From the NCBI RefSeq assembly GCF_005870025.1, contig NZ_VATA01000024.1, positions 1-64,000 on the forward strand: a stretch of DNA of 64,000 nt, written 5' to 3'. Each line of letters begins with the position of its first letter. The stretch's first letter is position 1. The DNA is from Poseidonocella sp. HB161398. GTDB taxonomy: Bacteria; Pseudomonadota; Alphaproteobacteria; Rhodobacterales; Rhodobacteraceae. This document shows positions 43,758-53,291 of this stretch, piece by piece. Both the position numbers and the translations under genes were made by a program. Below the pieces are notes generated by a model. The model ran no database searches, had not been told where the DNA came from, and saw nothing but the letters and a program-made list of their open reading frames with translations.

Positions 43758-46700
43758 ATGGCAAAGAAAATGCTCATCGATGCCACGCACCCGGAAGAGA
43801 CCCGGGTCGTCGTGGTCGACGGCAGCAAAGTCGAGGAATTCGACTTTGAGTCCGAGAACAAGCGCCAGCTGGCTGGCAATATCTACCTGGCAAAGGTCAC
43901 GCGCGTAGAGCCGTCGCTCCAGGCTGCCTTCGTCGATTACGGCGGGAACCGTCACGGCTTCCTGGCCTTTTCGGAGATCCACCCGGACTACTACCAGATC
44001 CCGGTGGCCGATCGCGAAGCGCTGATGGCCGAAGAGCGCGCCTATGCGGAATCGCTGAAGGATGACGAGGACGGCGAGGACGGCCAGCGCCGCTCGCGCC
44101 GCCGCACGCGCAAGTCCAAGGACGGCGACGAGGCGAAGCCCGCCCGCAGCCGCTCGCGTTCCAAGGCCAAGGACGCCGCCGAGAAGGCGCCCGAGGCGCC
44201 CCGCGAGACCGGCAAGGACCGCGCCATCCCCGGCATGGACGTGGTCGATCTCGATCCCGAGGACGATCCCCTCCTGTCGCCGGTCGGCGAACAGGGCGGC
44301 ATGGCCGTGGTCAGCGCCGAGGAAACTTCCGAAGCGCCGGTCGAGGCCGTCGCGGATGCCGCGGTGAGCTCCGAAGCGCCTGCCGGCGCGGTCGAGATCC
44401 CGATCGCGACCCCGGCCGCCGAGGCTCCGGAAGCCGCGGCCGAGGCGCCGGCCGAGCTTCCCGAACCGGCTGCGGCCGAAGAGGCTGCTCCGGCTGAGGC
44501 AGAGGCAGAGGCCCCGGCAGAGCCGGACGCCGCCGAAGAGGCCCCCGAGGCGGAGACGCCGGCCGGGGAAGAGCCTGCCGCAGAGGCCGAAGAGGACGAG
44601 AAGCCCGCGGATGACACGCCGCCGAGCTACATGGCTGCGTCCGGCCCGTCGGATTTCGTCGCCTCCCAGGAGGTTTCGGACACCGGCGCGGACGAGGATG
44701 ACGGCCAGTCCGAGGTCCCGCTCCACGAGAACGAGCCCGAGGAAGCCGAGCACGACGACACCATCGAGGACGTCGAGACCGACGATATCGAGGAAGAGGT
44801 CGAAGAGGCCCGCCGTCCGCGCTCCAAGCCGCGTCCCCGCCGCTACAAGATCCAGGAAGTCATCAAGGTCCGGCAGATCATGCTGGTCCAGGTGGTCAAG
44901 GAAGAGCGCGGCAACAAGGGCGCTGCGCTGACGACCTACCTGTCGCTGGCCGGGCGCTACTGCGTGCTGATGCCGAACACCGCGCGCGGCGGCGGGATCT
45001 CCCGCAAGATCACCCAGGCGGCTGACCGCAAGAAGCTCAAGCAGATCGCGACCGAGCTGGACGTGCCGGAAGGCGCGGGGCTGATCATCCGCACCGCGGG
45101 CGCCAAGCGCACCAAGTCGGAGATCAAGCGCGACTACGAATACCTGCAGCGGCTCTGGGAGCAGATCCGCCAGCTGGCGCTGAAATCCTTCGCGCCCGCC
45201 AAGATCTACGAGGAAGGCGACCTCATCAAGCGCTCGATCCGCGACCTTTACAACCGCGAGATCGACGAAGTCCTGGTCGAGGGCGAGGCGGGCTACCGCA
45301 ACGCCAAGGACTTCATGAAGATGATCATGCCGTCCCATGCCAAGAACGTGCAGCAGTACACCGATCCGCTGCCGCTCTTCGCCCGCCACCAGGTGGAAAG
45401 CTATCTCGACGGGATGTTCAATCCGGTCGTGCGGCTGAAATCCGGCGGCTACATCGTCATCGGCGTCACCGAGGCGCTGGTCGCCATCGACGTGAACTCC
45501 GGCAAGGCGACGAAGGAAGGCTCGATCGAGCAGACCGCGCTGAACACCAACCTCGAAGCTGCCGAGGAAGTGGCGCGCCAGCTGCGCCTGCGCGATCTGG
45601 CGGGCCTGATCGTCATCGACTTCATCGACATGGAAGAGCGCAAGAACAACGCCGCCGTCGAGAAGCGCTTCAAGGAGAAGCTGAAGACCGACCGCGCGCG
45701 CATCCAGGTCGGCCGCATCTCGGGCTTCGGCCTTCTGGAGATGTCGCGCCAGCGCCTGCGCCCCGGCATGATCGAGGCGACGACCCAGCCCTGCCACCAC
45801 TGCCACGGCACCGGCCTGATCCGTTCGGATGACAGCCTGGCGCTGTCGATCCTGCGCCAGATCGAGGAAGAGGGCGTGCGCCGCCGCTCCCGCGAGGTGC
45901 TGGTGAAATGCCCGGTCGGCATCGCCAACTACCTGATGAACAACAAGCGGCTCCATATCGCCAATATCGAGATGCGCTACGGCCTCTCGGTGCGGGTGGA
46001 ATCGGATCCCTCGCTGATCAATCCGGACTTCACGGTGGAGCGGTTCAAGACCGCGACCCGCGCCGTGCCCGTGCCGTCCGCGCCGGTGATCTCCGTCGAC
46101 ACCTCCGATCTGCCGGAGATCGACGAGGAGGAGCTGCTGGAAGCGGATCTGGCCGAGGAGCAGGAGCAGGAGGTTGCTGCTGCGCCCGAGAAGGAGGCCG
46201 CTGCCGAGGACGACCAGCCGAAGCGCCGCCGCCGCCGCCGCCGCCGCCGGAAGGGCGGTCCGAACGAGGATGGCAGCGCCGAGAGCGACAGCCAGTCCTA
46301 TGACGGCGACGAGGACGACGACAGCGCCGAGGACGGCCAGGACGACGAGGCCTCCGGCTCGGATGACGAGACCGAAGGCAGCGACGACCAGCCGAAGCGC
46401 CGCCGCCGCCGCCGTGGCGGCCGTGGCCGCCGCCGGCCGGGTGGCGAGGACGGGTCCGAGTCCGATGGCGAGGGCGAAAACGGCGAGGACGACGAAGCGC
46501 CCGCTGCTGCAGTGACGGCCGCCCCGGCCGAGTCGGCAGAGCCCGCGACGGAGACGGCCGTGTCGGACGCTCCGGCCGAGCCGGTCGCAGACGCGCCTGC
46601 GGAGCCTGTTGCAGAGCCTGTCGCCGAAGCGCCTGCCGAGGCGGAGCCCCGGCCCGAGCCGGTCGCGGAAGCTGCGGCAGAGCCGGAAGCGGAGGTCTCT

Positions 46701-46976
46701 GCCGAGCCCGTCGCCGAGACGGCGCCGGAGCCCGAAGCCGAAGCCCCGGCCGAACCGGTCGCGGAAACTCCGGCAGAGCCTGAACCGGCGGCACCGGAAG
46801 CGGCGGAAGAGCCCGCCGCGCCCGAGCCGGAGCCCGCTCCCGAGGCCCCGGCCGAGCCCGAACCGCAAGTGGCGGAGACCCCCGCCGCCCCGGCGCCGGA
46901 ACCCGAGCCCGAGCTGGAAACGGCGTCGGCCGAACCGGCCAAGCCGAAGCGCCGCGGCTGGTGGTCGGTCGACTGA
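43758..46976 (+). CDS. rne: Ribonuclease E
   Basis: The 1072-aa endoribonuclease is the degradosome scaffold. The S1 domain starts at about residue 38 (LAGNIYLAKVTRVEPSLQAA), is broken by a 265-residue acidic, Ala/Pro/Glu-rich insertion (about 97-365) and resumes with IQEVIKVRQIMLVQVVKEE. The DNase I-like catalytic part holds the magnesium-binding D578 (AIDVNSGKA) and D621 (LIVIDFIDM). The Zn-link Cys are C679 and C682 (CHHCHGTG). Spacings of 43 and 58 residues match E. coli. The C-terminal 300 residues alternate Arg-rich RNA-binding patches and acidic stretches and end RRGWWSVD. The ATG at 43758 follows the family start MAKKMLIDATHPEE. Confidence 0.95.
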   Translation: MAKKMLIDATHPEETRVVVVDGSKVEEFDFESENKRQLAGNIYLAKVTRVEPSLQAAFVDYGGNRHGFLAFSEIHPDYYQIPVADREALMAEERAYAESLKDDEDGEDGQRRSRRRTRKSKDGDEAKPARSRSRSKAKDAAEKAPEAPRETGKDRAIPGMDVVDLDPEDDPLLSPVGEQGGMAVVSAEETSEAPVEAVADAAVSSEAPAGAVEIPIATPAAEAPEAAAEAPAELPEPAAAEEAAPAEAEAEAPAEPDAAEEAPEAETPAGEEPAAEAEEDEKPADDTPPSYMAASGPSDFVASQEVSDTGADEDDGQSEVPLHENEPEEAEHDDTIEDVETDDIEEEVEEARRPRSKPRPRRYKIQEVIKVRQIMLVQVVKEERGNKGAALTTYLSLAGRYCVLMPNTARGGGISRKITQAADRKKLKQIATELDVPEGAGLIIRTAGAKRTKSEIKRDYEYLQRLWEQIRQLALKSFAPAKIYEEGDLIKRSIRDLYNREIDEVLVEGEAGYRNAKDFMKMIMPSHAKNVQQYTDPLPLFARHQVESYLDGMFNPVVRLKSGGYIVIGVTEALVAIDVNSGKATKEGSIEQTALNTNLEAAEEVARQLRLRDLAGLIVIDFIDMEERKNNAAVEKRFKEKLKTDRARIQVGRISGFGLLEMSRQRLRPGMIEATTQPCHHCHGTGLIRSDDSLALSILRQIEEEGVRRRSREVLVKCPVGIANYLMNNKRLHIANIEMRYGLSVRVESDPSLINPDFTVERFKTATRAVPVPSAPVISVDTSDLPEIDEEELLEADLAEEQEQEVAAAPEKEAAAEDDQPKRRRRRRRRRKGGPNEDGSAESDSQSYDGDEDDDSAEDGQDDEASGSDDETEGSDDQPKRRRRRRGGRGRRRPGGEDGSESDGEGENGEDDEAPAAAVTAAPAESAEPATETAVSDAPAEPVADAPAEPVAEPVAEAPAEAEPRPEPVAEAAAEPEAEVSAEPVAETAPEPEAEAPAEPVAETPAEPEPAAPEAAEEPAAPEPEPAPEAPAEPEPQVAETPAAPAPEPEPELETASAEPAKPKRRGWWSVD

Positions 46977-47004
46977 CCTGACCTGACCGGACGAACAGCA
47001 TGAC

Positions 47005-47040
47005 AAGGGCCGCAGCGGAGCACCGCTGCGGCCCTTCGCG
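47005..47040 (+). terminator. Terminator of rne
   Basis: AAGGGCCGCAGCGG (47005-47018) pairs perfectly with CCGCTGCGGCCCTT (47023-47036), a 14-bp stem with a 4-base loop, 28 bases after the rne stop. The T-run is short. Confidence 0.8.
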
Positions 47041-47383
47041 TTCCGGCTGCGGCGCCACGCATCCCGGCGCCAGGCAGGTGGCATGGCTGTGCGGCGTGGG
47101 TCAGCGCAGGCGGCTCGTTCCCCGCGGCGGCTGTCCGCGTGCCCGCCATGCAGCGCCCATGCCCGCCGGAAGGGCGGCAATCGACCTTGCGCCTCGGCAA
47201 GGGCGCTGCCATCGGCGATCGTCCGGCCCGTCTGCGCAAGCGCGCTGGCCGTTCTCGCCGCCCTCTCCCGATCGCGGAGGTGCATCGATCCAGTGACAAC
47301 CTGCGCATGCCACAAGGGAGAATGTCGCAATGAGCAGGACGATGGACGCCGTATCAAGCGTTGGACGGCGACGCGGAGATGAA

Positions 47384-47494
47384 GGGGACCGTGGCGCCAG
47401 TGGGGCCGCGAAAGTCCCGGAAACGGCCCTCATGATCGAGATCATCCAGGGCACTTGAGAGGGACCGTGGCCCCGGTGGGGCCGCGCAAGCCCG
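47384..47494. repeat. Pair of imperfect direct repeats (about 36 bases, 76-base period)
   Basis: Copy 1 (47384-47419) and copy 2 (47460-47494) share GGGACCGTGGCsCCrGTGGG and the following GCCGCG(a/c)AAG, differing at about five positions. Both copies in one frame would encode GTVAPVGPRK after a possible start (ATG AAG or TTG AGA). Whether this reflects tiny peptides, a protein-coding remnant or a structural repeat is not clear. Confidence 0.5.
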
Positions 47495-48603
47495 ATCAAG
47501 GACCGTGTCGGAGGCAAGTCGATCATCCGACCTCGCACCTTCCGAGATCGGCAACTGTCCTCCCGTCTCCGATGACGACACTGGCTGCTGCCGGATGGCT
47601 GGGCCGTGACCCGCCATTCCTTTTGCATCCATCGGTGGGATGATCGGCCTGCCGCGGCGAGGCGTTGTCGCGCAAGTCGTTGCGATCTCTGAAGGGTTCC
47701 ATCCCTCGAGGACACGGGCGGGGGGACGATTCCGACCCTTCCCGGGGCCGGGATGCGGTTCATGACGGCGAGGCGGATCGGGATGTCGTCTATCCTGCCC
47801 TCGGGATTTCGTGCCGGGCCTCTTTTGCCGAAACTCCCGACCTAGCGAGAGCCGCTCGGGCAATTCCGGACTTGGCTGGCTGTCCCTTTGCCGACGGCAG
47901 GTGATCCCCGCCGCGCCGGTGGAGCCACCGCTCGCCAAGGCGATAGCGACCGTTCTCCTGGACGCCGGGCGGAGGGGGGCGCTTGCGCAGGTGCCATTCC
48001 CCGGCAGTGCGGACCTTGATCTCCGGCCCTGACCCGCTCCGTTCCGCCGCCGACCTCAATGTCGCGCAGAGGGCGCGGCGGTGCGGATTCGGCCCGAACC
48101 GGACGCGCCATGCGGATTGGTCTTCGGCGAAACGTCAGGCCAAATTTCATCCTCAAGCTTGGACGGAGCAGATTGGCGCGGCCCCGGGAGTGCCTGCGGG
48201 CAAGCGCTGTCCGTATCGGCTTGGCTCGGCAGCGCATCTCGGGATCGCACCAGATGCTGGCCGGCCGGTGGTCCGAAAGCGCCATGCTGTCACTTGACCG
48301 GTGCGTCCTGCGGCAGGGCGTGGGAGAGCGCGGCGGCACGCGCCATGACCGGTAGCGCTGATTCCACGGGAAGATCTCTTTCTCAGCTGATATGCGACTT
48401 CGCTTGGCAGGGCGCTACCTGACAGCCCGTCGGCCTCTTAGCGCCGCGTGTGCCGGTTCCGCGGCTGCCCGGAGAGGGGCGGGACCGGGCGGCGCCCTGC
48501 AAGCTGGTTGGAATAGGTCCGCGCGGCGGGATGGCCGTCCGAGGCCGAGGCAGGCACCGGCCGATGGCGGCCCTCGGGGTCCGGCATCCGGGGCAGCGAC
48601 CGC

Positions 48604-48855
48604 TCAGGCCGCGGGCGGCCCCTTGCGCAGGAGAAGCCGAAGGCCCTCCGCGGTCTCTTCACCCGACAGGAACTCGTGCCCCGCCTGGGCGCAGAAATGC
48701 GGCAGGTCGATGGCCGCCATCGGGTCGTCGGCGAGAAGGCACAGAACCTGGCCGGGCGCCAGCGCCTCCAGCCGCTTGCGCGCGCGCAGGACCGGCAGCG
48801 GGCAGCGCAGTCCCAGGGCGTCCACGGTGAGATCGGGCGGGGGCAGCTTGCTCAT
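48604..48855 (-). CDS. tusA: TusA-like sulfurtransferase
   Basis: This 83-aa protein is of the TusA/SirA/YedF family. The persulfide-carrying Cys is in LGLRCPLPVLRARK (CPxP motif) near residue 18. The two-layer alpha/beta sandwich and the length fit. It relays sulfur in the cytoplasm, for tRNA thiolation or molybdenum cofactor work. It is divergent from ccdA (92-base gap), so the two may share a promoter region; both handle thiol chemistry. Confidence 0.88.
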   Translation of the reverse strand: MSKLPPPDLTVDALGLRCPLPVLRARKRLEALAPGQVLCLLADDPMAAIDLPHFCAQAGHEFLSGEETAEGLRLLLRKGPPAA

Positions 48856-48947
48856 GCCCCTGCGCTAGCGCCCCGTGTTTCGGAATTCCACATGAATGTG
48901 ACGCCGCGCTCCGTGACCTTTTCGCGATTTCCCCCTAGACCTGTCGC

Positions 48948-49691
48948 ATGTTCGGAATCGAGATCATCGACGCGGCGCTGCTGCCTGCCATTTTCGCCTC
49001 GGCCATCGCCGGCATGGTGTCCTTCCTGTCGCCCTGCGTGCTGCCGATCGTGCCGCCCTACCTGGCCTACATGTCCGGTGTCTCGGTCGGCGAGTTCGGC
49101 CAGGCGCGCGGGCGGGTGATCCTGGCGGCGCTGTTCTTCGTGCTGGGGCTCTCGACGGTCTTCCTCTTCCTCGGCTTCACCGCCTCGGCCTTCGGCGCCT
49201 TCTTCCTGCAGAACCAGCAGATCTTCTCGACCATCGCCGGGATCATCGTCATGGTCTTCGGCCTGCATTTCCTCGGCATCCTGCGGATGCCCTTCCTCAA
49301 CCGCGAATTCCGGGTCGAGGCGGGGGACCGCGGCGGCTCGGCGCTTGGCGCCTATGCGCTGGGGCTGGCCTTCGCCTTCGGCTGGACGCCCTGCATCGGG
49401 CCGCAGCTCGGCGCGATCCTGTCGCTGGCGGCCTCCGAGGCCTCGATCTCGCGCGGGACGATCCTGCTCGGGGTCTATGCGCTGGGGCTCGGCATCCCGT
49501 TCCTGCTGGTCGCGGCCTTCCTGGGCCCGCAGAGCGGCGTTCTGACCTGGATGAAACGGCACATGGAGCAGATCGAGCGGGTCATGGGCCTGCTCCTCTG
49601 GACGGTCGGGCTGATGATGCTCACGGGGCAGTTCAGCGCCTTCTCCTTCTGGCTTCTCGAGACCTTCCCGGGCCTCGCGCTCCTGGGCTAG
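48948..49691 (+). CDS. ccdA: Cytochrome c biogenesis protein CcdA
   Basis: This 247-aa thiol-disulfide transporter of the DsbD/CcdA family has six transmembrane helices. The two redox Cys lie in SFLSPCVLPIVPPYLAYMSG (helix 1) and FGWTPCIGPQLGAIL (helix 4). It carries reducing equivalents from cytoplasmic thioredoxin to the periplasm for haem attachment to c-type cytochromes. The size is that of the short CcdA form. The next gene starts 3 bases after its stop. Confidence 0.93.
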   Translation: MFGIEIIDAALLPAIFASAIAGMVSFLSPCVLPIVPPYLAYMSGVSVGEFGQARGRVILAALFFVLGLSTVFLFLGFTASAFGAFFLQNQQIFSTIAGIIVMVFGLHFLGILRMPFLNREFRVEAGDRGGSALGAYALGLAFAFGWTPCIGPQLGAILSLAASEASISRGTILLGVYALGLGIPFLLVAAFLGPQSGVLTWMKRHMEQIERVMGLLLWTVGLMMLTGQFSAFSFWLLETFPGLALLG

Positions 49692-49694
49692 CGC

Positions 49695-50825
49695 ATGGCC
49701 CGCGGGCGGGTCCGGCGCCGGCTGGTTTTCTTCCTGCCGGGATTCGATCCGAACCCGCCCAGGCGCTACCGCGAGCTCTTCCGCCGCGAGGCGCCGCGCC
49801 AGGCGGCGATCGCGGGCTATGCCCTGGAGATGCTGCCGGGTGCCGGCCCTGACCGCTGGCAGGCGCGCTTCGCGGAGGACGGCGCGGCGACCCTGACCGA
49901 ATTCCGCCTGCTCGACTGGTCCGATCTGGTGCGTCCGGAAATGGCCACCGGCTGGCGCGTGCTGGCGGGACGCAGCCTGCGGATCCTCCGCGCCTATCTG
50001 GGCAGCGGCACGGCCGGGCGGCTGTGGCGGCTGCGGCGGGGGCCGGTCCTCGCCTGCCTCTGGCCGATCGCCGTGCTGATGCTCAGGGCGCTCCTGCTGG
50101 CGCTTTTCGCGGCGGCGGCCTGCCGGATCCTCGGCCTCTGGACCGGGCTGGCGCTTTCCGCGCTGGCGATCTGGGCCGAGGCGCGGCTTTTCGCGCGGGC
50201 CGACCGGCGGCTCTATGTCTCCTACCTCCTGGCCGACATCCATTACTGGTGCCGGGATGGCGGGGCGATGGACCCGCAGCTGTCCGCCCGGCTCGACGGT
50301 TTCGCCGCGGAGATCGCGGCCGCGGAAGGCGAGGCCGACGAGATGCTGCTGATCGGCCATTCCTCCGGCGCGGGGCTGGCGGTCTCGCTGGCGGCGCGGC
50401 TGCCGCGGGCGGCGCGCCCGGCGCTCCTGACGCTCGGCCAGTCTGTGCCGATGGTCGCGCTCCTGCCGGGGGCGGAGGAGCTGCGGCGGGATCTGGCGGA
50501 GGTTGCGGCGGGCGGCACGCCCTGGGTCGATGTCACCGCGCCGGGCGATCCCTGCTGCTTCGCGCTCTGCGATCCGGCGGCGACGGAGGGGGCAGGGCCC
50601 GGTCCGCTGATCCTTTCGGCCGCCTATTCGCGGAGCCTCTCGGCGGCTACGCTGAAGGCCATGAGGCTCCGTTTCTTCCGCCGCCACCACCAGTATCTCT
50701 GCGCCTTCGACGATCCTTCGGGCTTCGACTATTTCCGCACGGCCTGCGGGCCGCAGACCTTGGCAGAGACCTTCGCGGGTCGCGGGAACTCGCCGGGGCG
50801 GCGCGGCGCGGAGGCGGGCGGGTGA
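49695..50825 (+). CDS. Membrane-anchored alpha/beta hydrolase-like protein
   Basis: This 376-aa protein starts with a basic N-terminus and VFFLPGFDPNPPRRYRELFR, a typical first strand of a lipase-like fold. One or two transmembrane helices occupy about residues 118-165. The nucleophile elbow is GHSSGAG (about residue 219), and a late His is in FFRRHHQYLCAFDDPSGFDY. I do not recognise the family with certainty. It is tightly coupled to ccdA upstream (3-base gap) and to the P450 gene downstream (GTGA overlap), so it may act on the substrate or product of the P450. Confidence 0.65.
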   Translation: MARGRVRRRLVFFLPGFDPNPPRRYRELFRREAPRQAAIAGYALEMLPGAGPDRWQARFAEDGAATLTEFRLLDWSDLVRPEMATGWRVLAGRSLRILRAYLGSGTAGRLWRLRRGPVLACLWPIAVLMLRALLLALFAAAACRILGLWTGLALSALAIWAEARLFARADRRLYVSYLLADIHYWCRDGGAMDPQLSARLDGFAAEIAAAEGEADEMLLIGHSSGAGLAVSLAARLPRAARPALLTLGQSVPMVALLPGAEELRRDLAEVAAGGTPWVDVTAPGDPCCFALCDPAATEGAGPGPLILSAAYSRSLSAATLKAMRLRFFRRHHQYLCAFDDPSGFDYFRTACGPQTLAETFAGRGNSPGRRGAEAGG

Positions 50826-52204
50826 CCGGGCTGCCGCCGAAGCCCGACGGGCGGGGCGGGCGGATCGGCGCGCTGCGCTTCCTGCGGCTCCTGCGCCGCG
50901 ACATCCTCTCGGCCCAGTCGCCGCGGCTCTACCGTGCCAAGATGGCCGAATTCCGCACGCCCTTCTTCCGCTCCTATGTGATCAACGACCCGGGGCTGAT
51001 CCGCACCGTGCTGCAGGAGCGGCCCGGCGACTTCCCGAAATCACCGCACCTGGCCGGGGCGCTGGGGCCGCTCCTGGGCAACGGGCTGTTCCTGTCCGAG
51101 GGGGCCGACTGGGCGCGGCAGGCGCGGATGGTGGCGCCCCTGCTGGAGATCGAGCCCCGCCGCGCGCTGCCGCATCTCCACTGGGCGGGGCAGGCGGCGC
51201 TGGCGCGGCTGGAGGCGCGTGCCGACCGGGCCGCGCCGGTGGCGCTCGAAGGCTTCGCCCGCCACCTGACCGCGGATGTGATGTTCCGGCTGATGTTCTC
51301 CCGCCCCGTGGCCGGTGAGGAGGCGCGGCAGCTGCTCGCGGTCTTCGACGCCTACCAGGCGAGCGCGCCGCTGGTGTCGCTGGCAGCGGTCTTTCCCGGG
51401 CTGCGCGGGCGCTGGCCGGCGGTGAAGCCCGCCACGCGGGCGGCGGCGCGCGAGCTGCGCAAGATGGTGGCCCGGCTGGTGGCGCGCCATCGCGCCGCCT
51501 GGGTGAAGGGGCAGCCGCCGGGCGATCTGGTCGGGCGCTTCCTCGCCGCAACCGATCCGGAGACCGGGCAGCCGATGGAGAAGGTGGAACTGGTCGACCA
51601 GGCGGTGACGCTGCTTCTTGCGGGGCACGAGACCTCGGCCGCGGCGCTGTCCTGGGTGCTCTACCTGCTGGCGCTGCACCCGGCGGAGCAGGCGGCGATC
51701 GCCGAGGAGGCCGAGGCGGCGCTCTCGGCCGGGCCGGTGGACCATGCGGTTCTGTCGCGGCTCGAACGGGCGCGGGCGGTGGCGCGCGAGGGGCTGCGGC
51801 TCTATCCGCCGCTGCCGATGCTGCTGCGCCAGACGGCGCAGCCCGAGCAGTTCCGCGGACGGGCGATTCCGCAGGGGGCGCAGATCGTGCTGTCGCCCTG
51901 GCATCTGCAGCGGCACGAGGCGCATTGGCCCGATCCGGACGCCTTCCGTCCCGGGCGCTGGCGCGATCCCGCCCAGGCGGCGGCGCGGCGGGATGCCTGG
52001 ATGCCCTTCGGCGCGGGGCCGCGCGCCTGTCCCGGCGCCGGGCTCGCTATGGCGGAGCTGGTGCTGCTGACGGCGATGATCTGCCGCGACTGGGTGCTGC
52101 GCCCGGCAGGCCCCGCGCCGCGGCCGATGGCGCGGCTGACCCTGCGCGGCCAGCCGCCCTTGATGGCGGTGGTTACGCCCCGCCGCCGAAGTGACGGGAC
52201 ATGA
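50822..52204 (+). CDS. Cytochrome P450
   Basis: This is a 460-aa monooxygenase of the soluble bacterial type. The I-helix motif is LLLAGHETSAAAL (AGxET), the K-helix ExxR is REGLRLYPP, and the haem loop FGAGPRACPGAGLAMAE contains the proximal Cys. All signature elements are intact. The style (HETSAAALSW, FRPGRW) is close to CYP102-, CYP110- or CYP4-like fatty acid or terpenoid hydroxylases; the substrate is unknown. The start is GTG 50822, overlapping the previous stop. Its last 32 bases overlap the convergent glycosyltransferase gene. Redox partners are not encoded nearby. Confidence 0.92.
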   Translation: MTGLPPKPDGRGGRIGALRFLRLLRRDILSAQSPRLYRAKMAEFRTPFFRSYVINDPGLIRTVLQERPGDFPKSPHLAGALGPLLGNGLFLSEGADWARQARMVAPLLEIEPRRALPHLHWAGQAALARLEARADRAAPVALEGFARHLTADVMFRLMFSRPVAGEEARQLLAVFDAYQASAPLVSLAAVFPGLRGRWPAVKPATRAAARELRKMVARLVARHRAAWVKGQPPGDLVGRFLAATDPETGQPMEKVELVDQAVTLLLAGHETSAAALSWVLYLLALHPAEQAAIAEEAEAALSAGPVDHAVLSRLERARAVAREGLRLYPPLPMLLRQTAQPEQFRGRAIPQGAQIVLSPWHLQRHEAHWPDPDAFRPGRWRDPAQAAARRDAWMPFGAGPRACPGAGLAMAELVLLTAMICRDWVLRPAGPAPRPMARLTLRGQPPLMAVVTPRRRSDGT

Positions 52205-53291
52205 GCGCCACGAGCTCGGGATCCTTCACCATCGTCTCGGGGAAGCGGAAGCGGTTCGCCTTCCAGCCGGTGGAGCAGGCGCGGCAATGGACCAGCCGGA
52301 AGCTGCCCTGGCTGGTGAAGAGGTTCTGCAGGATGCCGCCGATCTGGTGGACTGCCCAGCCGAAGGTGCGGCTCATCGCGCCGCGGGGCGCCATGCACCA
52401 TTTGCGGTTGCACTTGCGGTCGGGCTCGGCGCGCCAGACATGGGCGCCCTGCGGCGCGGGCCCGTCGGTGCCCTCGGCCGGATAGGCCCAGCTGCCCTGG
52501 ATTGTCACCATGCCCAGCGGATGGCCCGCGGCCATGTCGAAGACCGAGGCGCCCTCGGGGCCGCGCACCAGCTCGTCGATATCGATCGAGAGCACCGCGC
52601 GGGCGCGGTCGAGCGCGTCGCGCCGCGCCAGGTTCAGCATCGCCGACTGGAAGAAGCGCGGCGAGACGTCGAACCGGCCGGACTTGTCGGCAGGGCCATA
52701 GGGGAAGGGCGCGGAATAGACCACGACGCGCTTCAGCCCGGTGCCGGCGAAGGCCGCGGCCAGCGCCTCCAGCGTGTAGTCGGTCGAGCCGTTGTCGAAG
52801 AGCGCCACCGCCTCGGCGCCATGGTCGGCGGCATGGAACTTCGCCCAGTTGGCGATCCAGTCGAGCCGGTTGTTCTTCGACACCGCGACCAGCGCGTTCA
52901 TCCCGGCGAATTCCGCCGCCAGCCCCGGACGCGGGGCGATCTCGACGGTCTCGCCCGCGATCTCCAGCGTCAGCCGGCCCTTGGGCGCCTTCAGGAAGGC
53001 CTGCTCGCAGCGCAGCCAGGTGACCCGGCGCAGCCGTCCCGCGGGCCTGCCATCGAGGCGCAGCCCGCTGCGGAACGGCTTCCACAGGTTGAGGAAGCGC
53101 GGCGCGGTGAAGAGATAGCCCTGCTGCTCCTCGAGATAGACGCAGTCGTAGAAGACGGTGCGGTCGTCGTATGCCTGCAGGTAGTAGTCGCTGCGCCGCT
53201 CGGGCGGGCGGGTGAAGTTGCGCCGCAGCGCCGCCGTCTCGGGAAGGCGGTAGCCGCTGAGCGGGACGACGGTGACGATGGGGTCAGTCAT
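52173..53291 (-). CDS. Glycosyltransferase family 2-like protein, paralogue 1 (distal)
   Basis: This is a 372-aa protein. About 130 N-terminal residues of a shared unnamed domain (SDYYLQAYDDRTVFYDCVYL) precede the transferase core. The core has the nucleotide-sugar region VALFDNGSTDYTLEAL and the metal-binding DxD-like motif VLSIDIDELV. The C-terminal part has CNRKWCMAPRGAMSR and LVHCRACSTGWKANRFRF. It belongs to the Glyco_tranf_2_4 / GT92-like group. It is the last of three tandem paralogues; its start overlaps the end of paralogue 2 by 8 bases, and its end overlaps the P450 gene. The acceptor is unknown, most likely a surface polysaccharide or lipid. Confidence 0.82.
   Translation of the reverse strand: MTDPIVTVVPLSGYRLPETAALRRNFTRPPERRSDYYLQAYDDRTVFYDCVYLEEQQGYLFTAPRFLNLWKPFRSGLRLDGRPAGRLRRVTWLRCEQAFLKAPKGRLTLEIAGETVEIAPRPGLAAEFAGMNALVAVSKNNRLDWIANWAKFHAADHGAEAVALFDNGSTDYTLEALAAAFAGTGLKRVVVYSAPFPYGPADKSGRFDVSPRFFQSAMLNLARRDALDRARAVLSIDIDELVRGPEGASVFDMAAGHPLGMVTIQGSWAYPAEGTDGPAPQGAHVWRAEPDRKCNRKWCMAPRGAMSRTFGWAVHQIGGILQNLFTSQGSFRLVHCRACSTGWKANRFRFPETMVKDPELVALMSRHFGGGA

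Larger units (their letters stand above)
46977..48603. other. 1.6-kb GC-rich stretch without a supportable gene
   Basis: After the rne terminator no open frame has a recognisable motif, ribosome binding site or typical codon usage. All frames give Arg/Pro/Gly-rich shadows. It contains a pair of imperfect direct repeats (47384-47494) and a small palindrome ATGATCGAGATCAT (about 47431-47444). It resembles the empty stretch at 4975-6218 in texture. Confidence 0.5.

Noticed and set aside
43257-47357. 1366-codon minus-strand frame opposite rne
   Set aside because: RNase E is certain on the plus strand with exact active-site spacing; the other strand is a shadow.
47431-47444. ATGATCGAGATCAT palindrome as a second FNR box
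   Set aside because: It mismatches the first and last consensus bases (TTGAT...ATCAA) and has no gene start nearby.
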